Part shown: positions 43,762 to 52,853 of the stretch, in pieces
How the letters are laid out: every line of letters begins with the position of its first letter
Numbering within the stretch: position 1 is the first letter of the stretch
The notes under the pieces: model-generated
What the model was told of the DNA's origin: nothing
What the model saw: only the letters and a program-made list of their open reading frames with translations
Database searches by the model: none
NCBI RefSeq assembly: GCF_009831765.1
Contig: NZ_WSSB01000001.1
Location: 358,180 to 422,179, forward strand
From: Craterilacuibacter sinensis
GTDB lineage: Bacteria; Pseudomonadota; Gammaproteobacteria; Burkholderiales; Chromobacteriaceae
Reading direction: 5' to 3'
DNA length: 64,000 nucleotides
Translations under genes and position numbers: made by a program

Positions 43762-45825
43762 TCAGATTTGTCGGGTGTAATCGGCAAGCAATGTCTGCTG
43801 CACGCTATGGACCTTGCCGCGCGCCGTTTTCTTGCGGTAGCTGCCATCGGCCTGCATTTCCCAGGCGTTGAAATTGTCGACAAGGTTCATGCGCAAGGCC
43901 TCCTTGATCACACGACGCTTAAGCACAGGGTCAAGAATGGGTACGCAGGATTCAATACGGCGGAAGAAGTTGCGCCCCATCCAGTCGGCGCTGGCGATAT
44001 AGAGGTTTTCTGCCTTGTCGTTGTAAAAGTAGAACACGCGCGGATGTTCGAGGAAGCGCCCGACAATGGAGCGCACGCTGATATTGTCCGACAGGCCGGG
44101 CACGCCGGGGCGCAGGGCACATACACCGCGTATGATGAGCTGAATCTTGACGCCGGCCTGGCTCGCGCGATACAGCGCATGAATGACCTGAGGCTCCAGC
44201 AGTGCATTCATCTTGGCGATGATGCGGGCCGGCCGGCCGGCTTTGGCATGCTCGGTTTCGGTGGCAATGGCCTGCATCACCATGCTGTGCAGGGTAAACG
44301 GGCTTTGCAGCAAGAGCTTGAGCTTGCTGGCGCGCCCCAGTCCGGTGAGCTGGACGAAAATATCATTGACGTCGCTGGCCACATCTTCGTTGCAGGTCAT
44401 CAGGCCGAAGTCGGTGTACATGCGTGCGGTACGCGGGTGGTAGTTGCCGGTGCCCAGATGGACATAGCGCTTGAGCGCGCCGTCCTCGCGTCTGACCACC
44501 ATCAACATCTTGGCGTGCACCTTGTAGCCGAATACGCCATACACCACGTGGGCGCCGGCATCTTCCAGCCGGCTTGCCCAGCCGATATTGGCTTCTTCAT
44601 CAAAGCGTGCCATCAGTTCGACCACGACCGTGACCTGCTTGCCGCTACGTGCTGCGGCAATCAGCGAGTCCATCAGTACCGAGTCGGTGCCGGTGCGGTA
44701 GACCGTCATCTTGATGGCCACCACCTGCGGGTCGAAGGCCGCCAGATTGAGCATGTCGATGACAGGCTGGAAGCTCTGGTAAGGATGGTGCAGCAGGATG
44801 TCTTGCTTGCTGATCGCCTCGAACAGATTGGCTTTTTGTTGCAGCACAGGCGGCAGGCTAGGCAGGAAAGGGGTGAACTTCAGGTCGGGCCGGTCCACGA
44901 GGTCGGGCACCTGCATCAGGCGTACCAGATTGACCGGGCCATTGACGCGGTAGACGTCTTCACGCTGCAAATTGAACTGGGTCAGCAGGAAGTCTTCCAT
45001 ATGCCGCGGGCAGGTATCGGCAATTTCCAGTCTGACCGCCTGGCCGAACTGGCGATGGCGCAGTTCGCCTTGCAAGGCAGTGCGCAGGTTTTTCAGATCT
45101 TCTTCTTCCACCGTCAATTCGCTGTTGCGGGTGACTCGGAACTGGTAGCAGCCCTTGACGGTCATGCCCAGAAACAGCTCGTGCACATGTGCGTGCAAGA
45201 TGGACGACAGGAAAACGAAGCTGTGCCGGTTGCCATCACAGACCTCGGCGGGTAGCTGGATGACGCGCGGCAGGATGCGCGGCGCCTGTACGATGGCGAT
45301 GCCGGAGGCACGGCCAAAGGCGTCGCGCCCCTCCAGTTCGACGGCAAAATTCAGGCTCTTATTGAGCACTTTGGGGAAGGGGTGGGCCGGATCCAGACCG
45401 ATAGGTGTCAGAATCGGCATCAGTTCGCGGAAAAAGAAGGCCTTGACCCATTCCTGTTGCGCCTGGCTCCATTCGCGCCGGCGCAGGAAAACAATGCCTT
45501 CTTCCCTGAGCGCAGGCAGCATGGTGTCGGTCAGTAGCGCGTATTGCTGGGCGACCAGATCATGGGCGGCGGCGGCGACGTTGCCTAGTGTGCTGCCGGG
45601 CGTGTTGCCGTCGGCCAAAATGCGCCCCGGATTATGTTGTGCATTATCCTTGAGCCAGGCAACGCGTACTTCAAAAAACTCGTCCAGATTGGATGACACA
45701 ATGCACAGGAATTTCAGTCGTTCCAGCAAGGGCAGGCTGCTGTCTTCGCCTTGGGCCATCACCCTGCGGTTGAATTCGATCAGGCCCATCTCGCGGTTGA
45801 GTAGCAATTCTTGTGCTTGAGTCAT
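43762..45825 (-). CDS. ppk1: Polyphosphate kinase 1
   Basis: It polymerises the gamma phosphate of ATP into inorganic polyphosphate and forms a phospho-His intermediate. The 687-residue protein has the N-terminal helical domain (LLNREMGLIEFNRRVMAQ), the head domain, and two C-terminal catalytic domains. The autophosphorylated His is in FGYKVHAKMLMVV (about residue 435) and the second His/Arg region is GNYHPRTARMYTDFGL and YIASADWMGRNFFRRIE. Residue order and length agree with PPK1. No ppx lies nearby. DUF456 follows after eight bases. Confidence 0.97.
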   Translation of the reverse strand: MTQAQELLLNREMGLIEFNRRVMAQGEDSSLPLLERLKFLCIVSSNLDEFFEVRVAWLKDNAQHNPGRILADGNTPGSTLGNVAAAAHDLVAQQYALLTDTMLPALREEGIVFLRRREWSQAQQEWVKAFFFRELMPILTPIGLDPAHPFPKVLNKSLNFAVELEGRDAFGRASGIAIVQAPRILPRVIQLPAEVCDGNRHSFVFLSSILHAHVHELFLGMTVKGCYQFRVTRNSELTVEEEDLKNLRTALQGELRHRQFGQAVRLEIADTCPRHMEDFLLTQFNLQREDVYRVNGPVNLVRLMQVPDLVDRPDLKFTPFLPSLPPVLQQKANLFEAISKQDILLHHPYQSFQPVIDMLNLAAFDPQVVAIKMTVYRTGTDSVLMDSLIAAARSGKQVTVVVELMARFDEEANIGWASRLEDAGAHVVYGVFGYKVHAKMLMVVRREDGALKRYVHLGTGNYHPRTARMYTDFGLMTCNEDVASDVNDIFVQLTGLGRASKLKLLLQSPFTLHSMVMQAIATETEHAKAGRPARIIAKMNALLEPQVIHALYRASQAGVKIQLIIRGVCALRPGVPGLSDNISVRSIVGRFLEHPRVFYFYNDKAENLYIASADWMGRNFFRRIESCVPILDPVLKRRVIKEALRMNLVDNFNAWEMQADGSYRKKTARGKVHSVQQTLLADYTRQI

Positions 45826-45929
45826 TTGATTTTCTTTTTGGTGCGGTCACGCCCTTGAAGGTAAGGGCCGGATTGCCCGCCATGGCCCGAGGCTGTGGCG
45901 GGCTATCTGTTGCCGGACTGGCAGCAGAC

Positions 45930-46199
45930 TCAGACTTGCGGTGTGTAGCCCGCTGGTGCTTCGGCGCCCTGGCCGAAGAAGTAGGCATCCAGCTGCTGCA
46001 TCAGGTACTGGCGCGCGCGCGCATCAGCCAGGCTCAAGCGGTTTTCATTGATAAGCATGGTTTGGTGGCGTATCCAGCCCTGCCAGGCTTCTTTGGATAC
46101 GTTTTCATACAGGCGCTTGCCTATTTCACCCGGTAGCGGTGCGAAGTCCATGCCTTCCGCTTCGCGGCCGAGTTTGATGCAATTGACCATTCTAGCCAT
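45930..46199 (-). CDS. yggX: Iron-trafficking / oxidative-damage protection protein YggX
   Basis: A 89-residue small protein; YggX protects iron-sulfur clusters and may carry Fe(II). The N-terminus [20 protein letters not shown] with the conserved Cys near residue 7, the helix [20 protein letters not shown] and the segment [18 protein letters not shown] are typical. It sits between argA and ppk on the same strand and may be cotranscribed. Confidence 0.95.
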   Translation of the reverse strand: MARMVNCIKLGREAEGMDFAPLPGEIGKRLYENVSKEAWQGWIRHQTMLINENRLSLADARARQYLMQQLDAYFFGQGAEAPAGYTPQV

Positions 46200-46286
46200 T
46201 GAATTTCCTTGAGTGTTGCAGTGAAGTCGACGCCGCTATTGTGTCACAGCCATGTGCCGGCTTCCAAGCCTGATGCAAGCAGGGTT

Positions 46287-47594
46287 TTACAATGTCTTGA
46301 TGAAGACCTTGGAGCGGCGCTCACCGTTGTAGTGCTGGCGCTTTTCTACCGGCAGCGCCTGCGGATCGGATTCGATAAAGCCGCGTTCGACAAACCAGTG
46401 GGCCGTCCGTGTGGTCAGTACGAACAATGACTTGATGCCGTCTTTTTTTGCCTGGGTTTCGAGGGCTTGCAGCAGCATTTCACCATAGCCTGCGGTGCGT
46501 TGCTCGGGTGCAACAACCAGACAGGCCAGTTCGGCCATGCCGGTTCCGGCAAACGGATACAGTGCCACGCAACCGAATACTTTGCTGTCGTGTTCGAGCA
46601 GGGTGAAACGCTGGATATCCATTTCCAGATGCTCGCGACTGCGCCTGACCAGCACGCCTTGTTCTTCCAGCGGCTGGATCAGTGCCAGCAGGCTGCCGAT
46701 GTCGTCAATGCTGGCCTGGCGCAGTTGTACCAGGCTCTGGCGCACGATCATGGTGCCGCTGCCGAAGTGGGTGAACAATTCGACCAGCAAGGCACCGTCT
46801 TCGCTGCCGCTGACAAGGTGGCTACGGCTGATACCTTGCTCGGTAGCGCGGATGGCCCACGGCAGGCAAACACTGACTTCCGCGCTGCCTTGCCCTGCAT
46901 CCAGCAGGGCTTTGGCTTCTGCAATGGTGATCGAGGGATGAAGCTGGCCTGTCTTGTCCACCAGTCCGCCATCTTCAACCAGAAAGATCAGCTTTTCCGC
47001 CTTGAGTGCGAGTGCGCTCTGATAGGCGATTTCTTCCATGGTGAGATTGAATGCTTCCCCGGTAGGGGAGTAACCGATGGGGGAGAGCAGGACCAGTTCG
47101 CCAGCGGCAAGACGCGCGCTAAGCGAGGCGCTATCTACACGCCGGACTTGTCCGGCATATTGCATGTCCACGCCATCCAGTACCCCTAAGGGCTGGGCGG
47201 TGACATAGTTGCCACCGGCAACACGCAGGTGGGCGCCATGCATGGGCGAGTTGGGCATGCCCATGGTGAGCTGGGCTTCTATGTTGTGGCGGGCCTCGCC
47301 TATTGCCGCCTTGACCGCTGTCATGGTGTGGCTGTCGGTCACGCGCCGTGCGCCGTGAAAGCGGCGCGTAATGCCGCGCAAAGCCAGTTGGGCATCGATT
47401 TGCGGACGCGCACCGTGTACCAGCACGATGCGTACCCCGAGGCTGACCAGCAGATTGAGGTCCTGTGCCAGGCGGGAAAAATGGTTGGCAGCCAGACATT
47501 CTCCGCTGACGGCGATGACAAAGACTTTGCCGCGATAGGCGTGGATATAGGGTGCGGCTTCGCGAAAGGCGAGCACGAACTCGGGCTTCAGCAT
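46287..47594 (-). CDS. argA: Amino-acid N-acetyltransferase (N-acetylglutamate synthase)
   Basis: It acetylates glutamate with acetyl-CoA to start arginine synthesis and is normally inhibited by arginine. The 435-residue protein has the amino-acid-kinase-like N-terminal domain (YIHAYRGKVFVIAVSGE, GVRIVLVHGARPQIDAQL, IGYSPTGEAFNL) that binds arginine, and a C-terminal GNAT domain (AELACLVVAPEQRTAGYGEM with the acetyl-CoA loop, FVERGFIESDPQALP). No other arg gene is near. Confidence 0.95.
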   Translation of the reverse strand: MLKPEFVLAFREAAPYIHAYRGKVFVIAVSGECLAANHFSRLAQDLNLLVSLGVRIVLVHGARPQIDAQLALRGITRRFHGARRVTDSHTMTAVKAAIGEARHNIEAQLTMGMPNSPMHGAHLRVAGGNYVTAQPLGVLDGVDMQYAGQVRRVDSASLSARLAAGELVLLSPIGYSPTGEAFNLTMEEIAYQSALALKAEKLIFLVEDGGLVDKTGQLHPSITIAEAKALLDAGQGSAEVSVCLPWAIRATEQGISRSHLVSGSEDGALLVELFTHFGSGTMIVRQSLVQLRQASIDDIGSLLALIQPLEEQGVLVRRSREHLEMDIQRFTLLEHDSKVFGCVALYPFAGTGMAELACLVVAPEQRTAGYGEMLLQALETQAKKDGIKSLFVLTTRTAHWFVERGFIESDPQALPVEKRQHYNGERRSKVFIKTL

Positions 47595-47662
47595 GCGGGG
47601 GATTCCGTCACAGAAGGCGTAAACCCCTTAGGGTAGCAGGAATGCTGTTGTAATGGCAGGTG

Positions 47663-48049
47663 TCAGCGCTCGTGACGCAATTCTTCCGGCGTGTCGTCGT
47701 AGTCGCCGTGCGGGTGATGCTGGTACAGCCGGCTGAAGGCCTGGACGCCCTTGGTGTCTGGCGCCGGTGTCGAGAGGTTGGACAGCTGCACTTCCTCGCT
47801 GAAAACGAGCAGCTTCAGATGCCAGTGCTGCAGTGCGTTGTCGTGAAGCGGGATCTGGCAGGCCTGCAGTTGCAGCAGGATATGCTGCAAGGTGTGCGTA
47901 AGCAGGCTGTAACTGACGACCAGACGGCGCATGGGTGGCAGCGGCAGGCTGCGAATGCCGATCGCCGCCAGGCATGCGGCCGCCTGTCTGGCGGCCACCG
48001 CATCCTGTAGCTGCAGAGTCCTGCATTTGTAAAGTTCACGTTCACGCAT
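47663..48049 (-). CDS. Hypothetical protein of 128 residues
   Basis: Starts at 48049 with a strong GGAGGT ribosome site. It opens with MRERELYKCRTLQLQDAVAA, a helical Ala/Leu-rich N-terminal half, and ends with a His/Asp/Glu-rich tail (YQHHPHGDYDDTPEELRHER). No signal peptide or membrane helix is seen. I do not recognise it. It lies between ctpA and argA on the same strand. Confidence 0.6.
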   Translation of the reverse strand: MRERELYKCRTLQLQDAVAARQAAACLAAIGIRSLPLPPMRRLVVSYSLLTHTLQHILLQLQACQIPLHDNALQHWHLKLLVFSEEVQLSNLSTPAPDTKGVQAFSRLYQHHPHGDYDDTPEELRHER

Positions 48050-48080
48050 CGCCCCACCTCCGGGGCGATGGCTCGCCCCC

Positions 48081-49496
48081 TTATTTTTGCGCCTGCTTCT
48101 GCATCAATATCTGCTGAACCTTGAGAATGTTCAAGGCTTGCGATAGCTGGAAGTCCGCTGCGGCCTTGCCGTCCTTCCCGTCTTTGCCCTGCGGCTTGCC
48201 TTCTGTCGGGGTGTCTGGCTTGGTTTTGTCGGCCGGCTTTTCCTGCGGCTTGTCCTTGCCGTTTTTCTGATCCGGGTTTTCCAGATGGCGCTCAAGATCC
48301 GCTTCACGGATGCGGAAGGATGCGGCGGCACCATTGACTGTCGACTCTTCCACTTCTACGTCCGGCGTGATGCCTTTAGCCTGAATCGAGCGGCCACTCG
48401 GTGTGAAATAGCGGGCAGTGGTGAGTTTGATGCCGCCCTCGCTGCCGAGTGGCAGAACGGACTGCACCGAGCCTTTGCCGAAGGTCTGGGTGCCGACGAT
48501 GATGGCGCGTTTGTGATCCTGCAGGGCGCCAGCTACGATTTCGGACGCTGAGGCACTACCGCCATTGACCAGTACCACTAACGGCACTTTCTTGACCTCG
48601 GCCGGCAGGCTGGCCAGATAGTCGCGGTCGCCGCGCGCCAGATAGTTTTCCGGCGTAGCGGACAGACGCATTTTCGCGTCTTCGCTACGGCCTTCGGTAT
48701 ACACCACCAGCGTATTTTTGGGCAGGAAGGCGGCCGACACGCCGACCGCGCCATTGAGCAGGCCGCCCGGGTCATCGCGCAGATCCAGTACCACACCCTT
48801 GAGCGGGGTCTTGTTTTCCTTATACAGCTGGGTCAGGGCTTGTGCCAGGTTTTCCGCCGAGTGCTCCTGGAACTGGGCCACGCGGACATAGCCGTAGTCT
48901 GGCTCCAGCAGGCGCGACTTGACGCTCTTGGTCTTGATGATGGCGCGGGTCAGCGTCAGTACGACAGGTTTGCCTTCATTTTTGCGTGCAATGGTCAGCG
49001 TGACCTTACTGCCGGGTTTGCCGCGCATTTTCTTGACGGCATCGGTGAGTGACAGGCCCCGCACCGGAGTGTCGTCGATTTTGACGATCAGATCGCCACT
49101 TTTGACGCCAGCTTGCTGTGCCGGGGTGTCTTCGATTGGCGCAATGACCTTAACCAGCCCGTCTTCTGCACCGATTTCTATGCCCAGACCGCCGAATTCA
49201 CCTTGCGTGCCTTCGCGCAGTTCCTTGAATTCATCGGCATTCATATAGTCCGAGTGCGGGTCAAGGCCTGTGAGCATGCCGCGGATGGCGTCGTTGATCA
49301 GCTTTTTGTCTTCGACCGGCTCGACATAATCCTGTTTGATGCGGCCGAATACTTCAGCGAAGGTCCTGAGCTCGTTCAGCGGCAGCGGTGAGCCGATGTC
49401 CTTGTCGGCGCTGGCCGTCAGGCTGACAGTCAAGAGAGCACCTGCCAGTGCACTGGCACCGATCAGGGCAATTTTGCGGAAAGGTGGGGTCATCAT
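48081..49496 (-). CDS. ctpA: Carboxy-terminal processing protease (S41 family)
   Basis: An exported serine peptidase of the Prc/CtpA type that trims or degrades periplasmic proteins, often murein hydrolases. The 471-residue precursor has a signal peptide (IALIGASALAGALLTVSLTA), a PDZ domain (about residues 100-180, GLGIEIGAEDGLVKVIAPIE) and the S41 core. The catalytic Ser lies in NGGSASASEIVAGAL and the Lys in TQTFGKGSVQSVLP. The C-terminal 60 residues are Lys/Asp/Pro-rich, which is unusual but seen in some members. It follows envC by 16 bases, so it may act on EnvC-linked hydrolases, though that is inference. Confidence 0.93.
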   Translation of the reverse strand: MMTPPFRKIALIGASALAGALLTVSLTASADKDIGSPLPLNELRTFAEVFGRIKQDYVEPVEDKKLINDAIRGMLTGLDPHSDYMNADEFKELREGTQGEFGGLGIEIGAEDGLVKVIAPIEDTPAQQAGVKSGDLIVKIDDTPVRGLSLTDAVKKMRGKPGSKVTLTIARKNEGKPVVLTLTRAIIKTKSVKSRLLEPDYGYVRVAQFQEHSAENLAQALTQLYKENKTPLKGVVLDLRDDPGGLLNGAVGVSAAFLPKNTLVVYTEGRSEDAKMRLSATPENYLARGDRDYLASLPAEVKKVPLVVLVNGGSASASEIVAGALQDHKRAIIVGTQTFGKGSVQSVLPLGSEGGIKLTTARYFTPSGRSIQAKGITPDVEVEESTVNGAAASFRIREADLERHLENPDQKNGKDKPQEKPADKTKPDTPTEGKPQGKDGKDGKAAADFQLSQALNILKVQQILMQKQAQK

Positions 49497-49512
49497 AATA
49501 TAGGTATCTTTG

Positions 49513-50814
49513 CTAGCGCATCCAGGATTGGGGATTGATGGGTCGCCCCATATAACGCAGTTCAAAATAAAGGCCGCTCTCGCCACTGTCTAGCGCGCCG
49601 GTGTTACCAAGTGTGTCGCCACCCCTGACCGCTTGCCCGCTGCCACGGCTAATAGTACCCAGTCCGGTGTAGACCGTCATGTAATTGCCGCCATGGTCGA
49701 CGATGACCGCATTGCCAAAGCCGCGCAGCGCATCGGCGTAGACTACCGTGCCATCGGCAACCGCGCGTACTGACTGGCCGGGGTTGGTGCGGATAAACAG
49801 GCCCTTCCAGCTGCTGCCCTCGGGGCGGCTGCTGCCGTAACGCCCGGCGATATTGCCGGAAACAGGCATTTGCATCCGACCTTGCAGGCTGCGGAAGGCT
49901 TTGCCGCTGCTGCTGGCATCCGCCACCGCTTCGACGGCTTCTTCTTTTAGCGGGCGTGTCGCTTCGGCCGGCAGGGTTTTGCCCTGCGATCTGGCATCCG
50001 CTGCCAGTTTGCGGCGGCGCTCGTTTTCCTGCTTGCGGGCGAGTGCCCGTGCTTTTCTTTCTTCGGCCTTTTTGCGGGCAGTTGCCTGGCGCTGTGCTGC
50101 GATCTGGCGGTTGATCTGGGCGATCAGGCTGGACAGGCGTTTTTCGTCCTGCTGCAATTTGCTCAGCGTACCTTGCTTGTTGCGGATTTCGCTGGCCAGT
50201 GCGCTGGCTTGTTGTTCCTGTGTGGCTTTTTCCCGCGCCAATCTTTCCTGCTGGCTTTCCTGGCGGTGGCTTTGTAGTCCCAGCTTTTCCAGCTCCTGTG
50301 CCACTTGCGCGGCGAGTGCCTGCAGTTCGCTTTCCTGTACGCTCAGGCGCTGTATCAAGCCTTGTTGCGCTTGTGCGATATAGCGGTAGTACGCCAGATC
50401 GCGGCTGCTCTGGTTGGGGTCGGCCTGATTCAGCATCAGCCGCATCGCATCATGCGAACCGCCACGGTGCTGACGCTGCAAAATGGAGGCAATGCGGCTT
50501 TTCAGGTCCAGTGCATTATCGTGAGTGTCTTGCAGCTGACTTTGTAAAGCGGCCAGTTTTCTACTGGATATTTGCTGCTTGCTGTCCAGTTGGTTGAGCG
50601 CCTGTCGTGTGGCTTGCAGCGCCTGTTCGGACTCGCGTATCGCGCTTTGCGCCTCCTTGCGGATGGCTTCCTTTTGCGCAATATCCTTTTTCAAGGTGCT
50701 GATTTCCTTGCGCACAGACGACAGATCCTGCTGGTGCGGCGCAACAGCAGGAGGTTGGTCCGGCGCAGCCTGTGCAGCGCCGGAAAGTAACAACAGTAAT
50801 ACCCAGAATTTCAC
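49513..50814 (-). CDS. envC: Murein hydrolase activator EnvC
   Basis: EnvC activates the septal amidases AmiA and AmiB during cell division. The 433-residue exported protein has a signal peptide (MKFWVLLLLLSGAAQA), two long coiled coils (about residues 25-110 and 165-260, rich in Gln, Lys and Glu) and a C-terminal LytM domain (FIRTNPGQSVRAVADGTVVY, AVIVDHGGNYMTVYTGLG). The zinc ligands of true M23 peptidases are missing (GLFI in place of H-x-x-x-D; YFELR in place of HxH), as in EnvC itself. Its start overlaps the gpmI stop by four bases. Confidence 0.95.
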   Translation of the reverse strand: MKFWVLLLLLSGAAQAAPDQPPAVAPHQQDLSSVRKEISTLKKDIAQKEAIRKEAQSAIRESEQALQATRQALNQLDSKQQISSRKLAALQSQLQDTHDNALDLKSRIASILQRQHRGGSHDAMRLMLNQADPNQSSRDLAYYRYIAQAQQGLIQRLSVQESELQALAAQVAQELEKLGLQSHRQESQQERLAREKATQEQQASALASEIRNKQGTLSKLQQDEKRLSSLIAQINRQIAAQRQATARKKAEERKARALARKQENERRRKLAADARSQGKTLPAEATRPLKEEAVEAVADASSSGKAFRSLQGRMQMPVSGNIAGRYGSSRPEGSSWKGLFIRTNPGQSVRAVADGTVVYADALRGFGNAVIVDHGGNYMTVYTGLGTISRGSGQAVRGGDTLGNTGALDSGESGLYFELRYMGRPINPQSWMR

Positions 50815-52331
50815 TTGAATTCGATCAATGATTGGCCGGTCATTTCGGCAGGTTGGGGCAGCCCCATCATTGCCAGCAGCGAGGGTGCAATATCGCGCAG
50901 CGAGCCGCCTGTGCGAATTTCTGCCTTACGCCCGATGTAGATGAAGGGGACGCGGTTTAGCGTGTGCTGGGTGTGCGGCTGGTCATGCGAGACATCATGC
51001 ATCTGCTCGCAATTGCCGTGGTCAGCGGTGATCAGCACCTCGCCACCTGCCGCCAGCATGGCATCCACGCATAGGCCTACGCAACTGTCCAGTGCTTCGA
51101 CGGCCTTGATTGCTGCATCGAAATTGCCGCTATGTCCGACCATGTCGCCATTGGCAAAGTTGCAAATGATGGCATTGAAGCGCCCCGAGGCAATGGCCTC
51201 GACAATATGGCGGGTCACTTCGGGGGCGTTCATTTCGGGCTGCAAGTCGTAAGTTGCGACCTTGGGCGAGGGCACCAGAATACGCTCTTCCCCGGGGTAA
51301 ACCGCCTCTTCGCCACCATTGAAGAAGTAGGTTACATGCGGATATTTTTCGGTTTCGGCAATACGCAGCTGTGTCAGTCCCAGGCCTGACAGATATTCAC
51401 CAAAGCCGTTGCGCAAGGTTTGTGGTGCATACAGTACCGGGTTGGGGTAGGCCTCGCCATAACTGGTCAGCGTGGCGAAATACGCGAGTTTGGGCTGGCG
51501 GGCGGTAAAGCCGTCAAACGCCGGGTCGGTCAGCGCGCTGCTGAATTGGCGGGCGCGGTCGGCGCGGAAATTCATAAACAGGACAACGTCGCCATCTGCA
51601 ATGCTTTGCGGTTCGCCAATTACAGTGGCAGCGACAAACTCGTCGTTTTCGCCGCGTGCATAGGCGTTGGCAAGCGCAGTGAAACCATCCGCAGCCTGAT
51701 GTTCAGCCTGGCCGTCCACGATCAGCCGGTAAGCCGGTTCGACCCGCTCCCAGCGTTTGTCCCGGTCCATGCCCCAGTAACGACCGCAAACGGTGGCTAG
51801 TTTTGTGTGCGGGCATTCGGCCAGAACATGGTGTAAGCGTCGCAGATAGGTTTCGGCGCTGCGTGGTGGTGTATCCCGGCCATCAAGAAATGCATGTAAT
51901 AAAATTTTCTTGATGCCGGCAGCTTCTGCTGCCCGGATTACGGCATGAATTTGCGCCTCATGGCTGTGGACGCCGCCATCCGATAACAAACCCAGAATAT
52001 GCAGAGTGTGGTCTTGGCTTTTGTCTAAGGCCGTTTTAAGCGTTGTATTGCTGGCAAAAACCCCGTTTTCTATATCGCTGTCTATGCGGCTGATATCCTG
52101 CTGTACGATGCGTCCCGCACCAATATTCAGGTGTCCGACTTCCGAATTGCCGAACTGTCCGCCGGGCAGGCCGACATAACCTTCGGATGCTTCAATGGCG
52201 CCGCTGGCGTAAAGGGTACGCAGGCGATCAAGGTTTGGAGTGCGTGCATTCAGGATGGCATTGTTGTCACTTTCGGCGCGTTCACCGAAGCCATCAAGGA
52301 TAAGCAGGAGTACGGGAGTCAGTGCGTGCAT
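50811..52331 (-). CDS. gpmI: 2,3-bisphosphoglycerate-independent phosphoglycerate mutase
   Basis: It interconverts 3- and 2-phosphoglycerate with two Mn ions. The 506-residue protein has the alkaline-phosphatase-like fold; metal and phospho-Ser residues are visible (ILDGFGERAESDNN, FGNSEVGHLNIGAGR with the active Ser near residue 66, DGRDTPPRSAETYL, ITADHGNCEQM and late PHTQHTLNRVPFIYIG). It is the head of the gpmI-envC-ctpA operon, with an unusual divergent promoter region facing an ArsR-type regulator. Confidence 0.97.
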   Translation of the reverse strand: MHALTPVLLLILDGFGERAESDNNAILNARTPNLDRLRTLYASGAIEASEGYVGLPGGQFGNSEVGHLNIGAGRIVQQDISRIDSDIENGVFASNTTLKTALDKSQDHTLHILGLLSDGGVHSHEAQIHAVIRAAEAAGIKKILLHAFLDGRDTPPRSAETYLRRLHHVLAECPHTKLATVCGRYWGMDRDKRWERVEPAYRLIVDGQAEHQAADGFTALANAYARGENDEFVAATVIGEPQSIADGDVVLFMNFRADRARQFSSALTDPAFDGFTARQPKLAYFATLTSYGEAYPNPVLYAPQTLRNGFGEYLSGLGLTQLRIAETEKYPHVTYFFNGGEEAVYPGEERILVPSPKVATYDLQPEMNAPEVTRHIVEAIASGRFNAIICNFANGDMVGHSGNFDAAIKAVEALDSCVGLCVDAMLAAGGEVLITADHGNCEQMHDVSHDQPHTQHTLNRVPFIYIGRKAEIRTGGSLRDIAPSLLAMMGLPQPAEMTGQSLIEFK

Positions 52332-52380
52332 TTGTTATATACGTTCAGAATATTAGGGCTTCTTGATGCTGAAGGCAGTT

Positions 52381-52430
52381 GTAGGTATTATTGTAATCAT
52401 AAAACCACGCTAATTATAAAAAATACCTAC
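52381..52430. promoter_or_regulatory. Inverted repeat in the gpmI-arsR intergenic region
   Basis: GTAGGTATT (52381-52389) and AATACCTAC (52422-52430), 9-bp perfect arms separated by 32 bases of AT-rich DNA. It lies before the divergent ArsR-type regulator and could be its operator or part of a promoter. Confidence 0.5.
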
Positions 52431-52444
52431 TCAGGAGTAGTGCC

Positions 52445-52741
52445 TTGTTGTTTAATGACGATCAGATTGAGCAGACGTCCCGCGCGATGAAGGCTATGTC
52501 GCATCCTTTGCGATTGAAAATTATCTCTGTCCTCGAGGATCAGGAGGTAAGTGTTCAGGATATCGTGGAAAAAGTCGGGACCTCGCAGAGCAATATTTCC
52601 CAGCATTTGGCCATCATGCGCGACAAGGGCGTTTTGCGCACGCGCAAGGATGCCAACCGTGTGTATTACCGGGTTGGGGATATCCGTACGCTGGAGGTGC
52701 TTAAAATGATGCGCGAAGTTTTCTGTGGTTTTGGCGATTAA
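52445..52741 (+). CDS. ArsR-family winged-helix transcriptional regulator
   Basis: A 98-residue HTH protein. The winged helix spans the whole protein (AMSHPLRLKIISVLEDQEV, SVQDIVEKVGTSQSNISQHLAIMRDKGVL by residue about 60, then RVYYRVGD). There is no Cys pair in the alpha-3 helix, so metal sensing of the ArsR/SmtB type is not supported; it may respond to redox or to another signal (only Cys near the C-terminus, EVFCGFGD). The start is TTG at 52445 with AGGAG upstream. It is divergent from gpmI across an AT-rich 113-base region with an inverted repeat. Confidence 0.88.
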   Translation: MLFNDDQIEQTSRAMKAMSHPLRLKIISVLEDQEVSVQDIVEKVGTSQSNISQHLAIMRDKGVLRTRKDANRVYYRVGDIRTLEVLKMMREVFCGFGD

Positions 52742-52780
52742 GCCAGTCTGACGCGCTAAAAATAGTCAAAGCACAGCTTG

Positions 52781-52844
52781 ATCATGCCGTTTGCTGTTTG
52801 TCGCATGATTGCAAGCGGCATGATTCGTGGGTTCGAATCATGCC
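52781..52844. repeat. REP-like cluster of TCATGCC/GGCATGA half-sites
   Basis: ATCATGCCG (52781-52789) pairs with CGGCATGAT (52816-52824), and GGCATGATTCG pairs with CGAATCATGCC (52834-52844). The half-sites match those of the 13-bp inverted repeat at 17764-17797. It lies between the convergent ArsR-type regulator and xseA and has no T-run. Confidence 0.6.
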
Positions 52845-52853
52845 TTCCTTTCG

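Noticed and set aside
45870..45905. Hairpin GCCCGCCA/TGGCGGGC between yggX and ppk1 as a riboswitch
   Set aside because: It is a simple stem without conserved riboswitch features and may only be a weak terminator.
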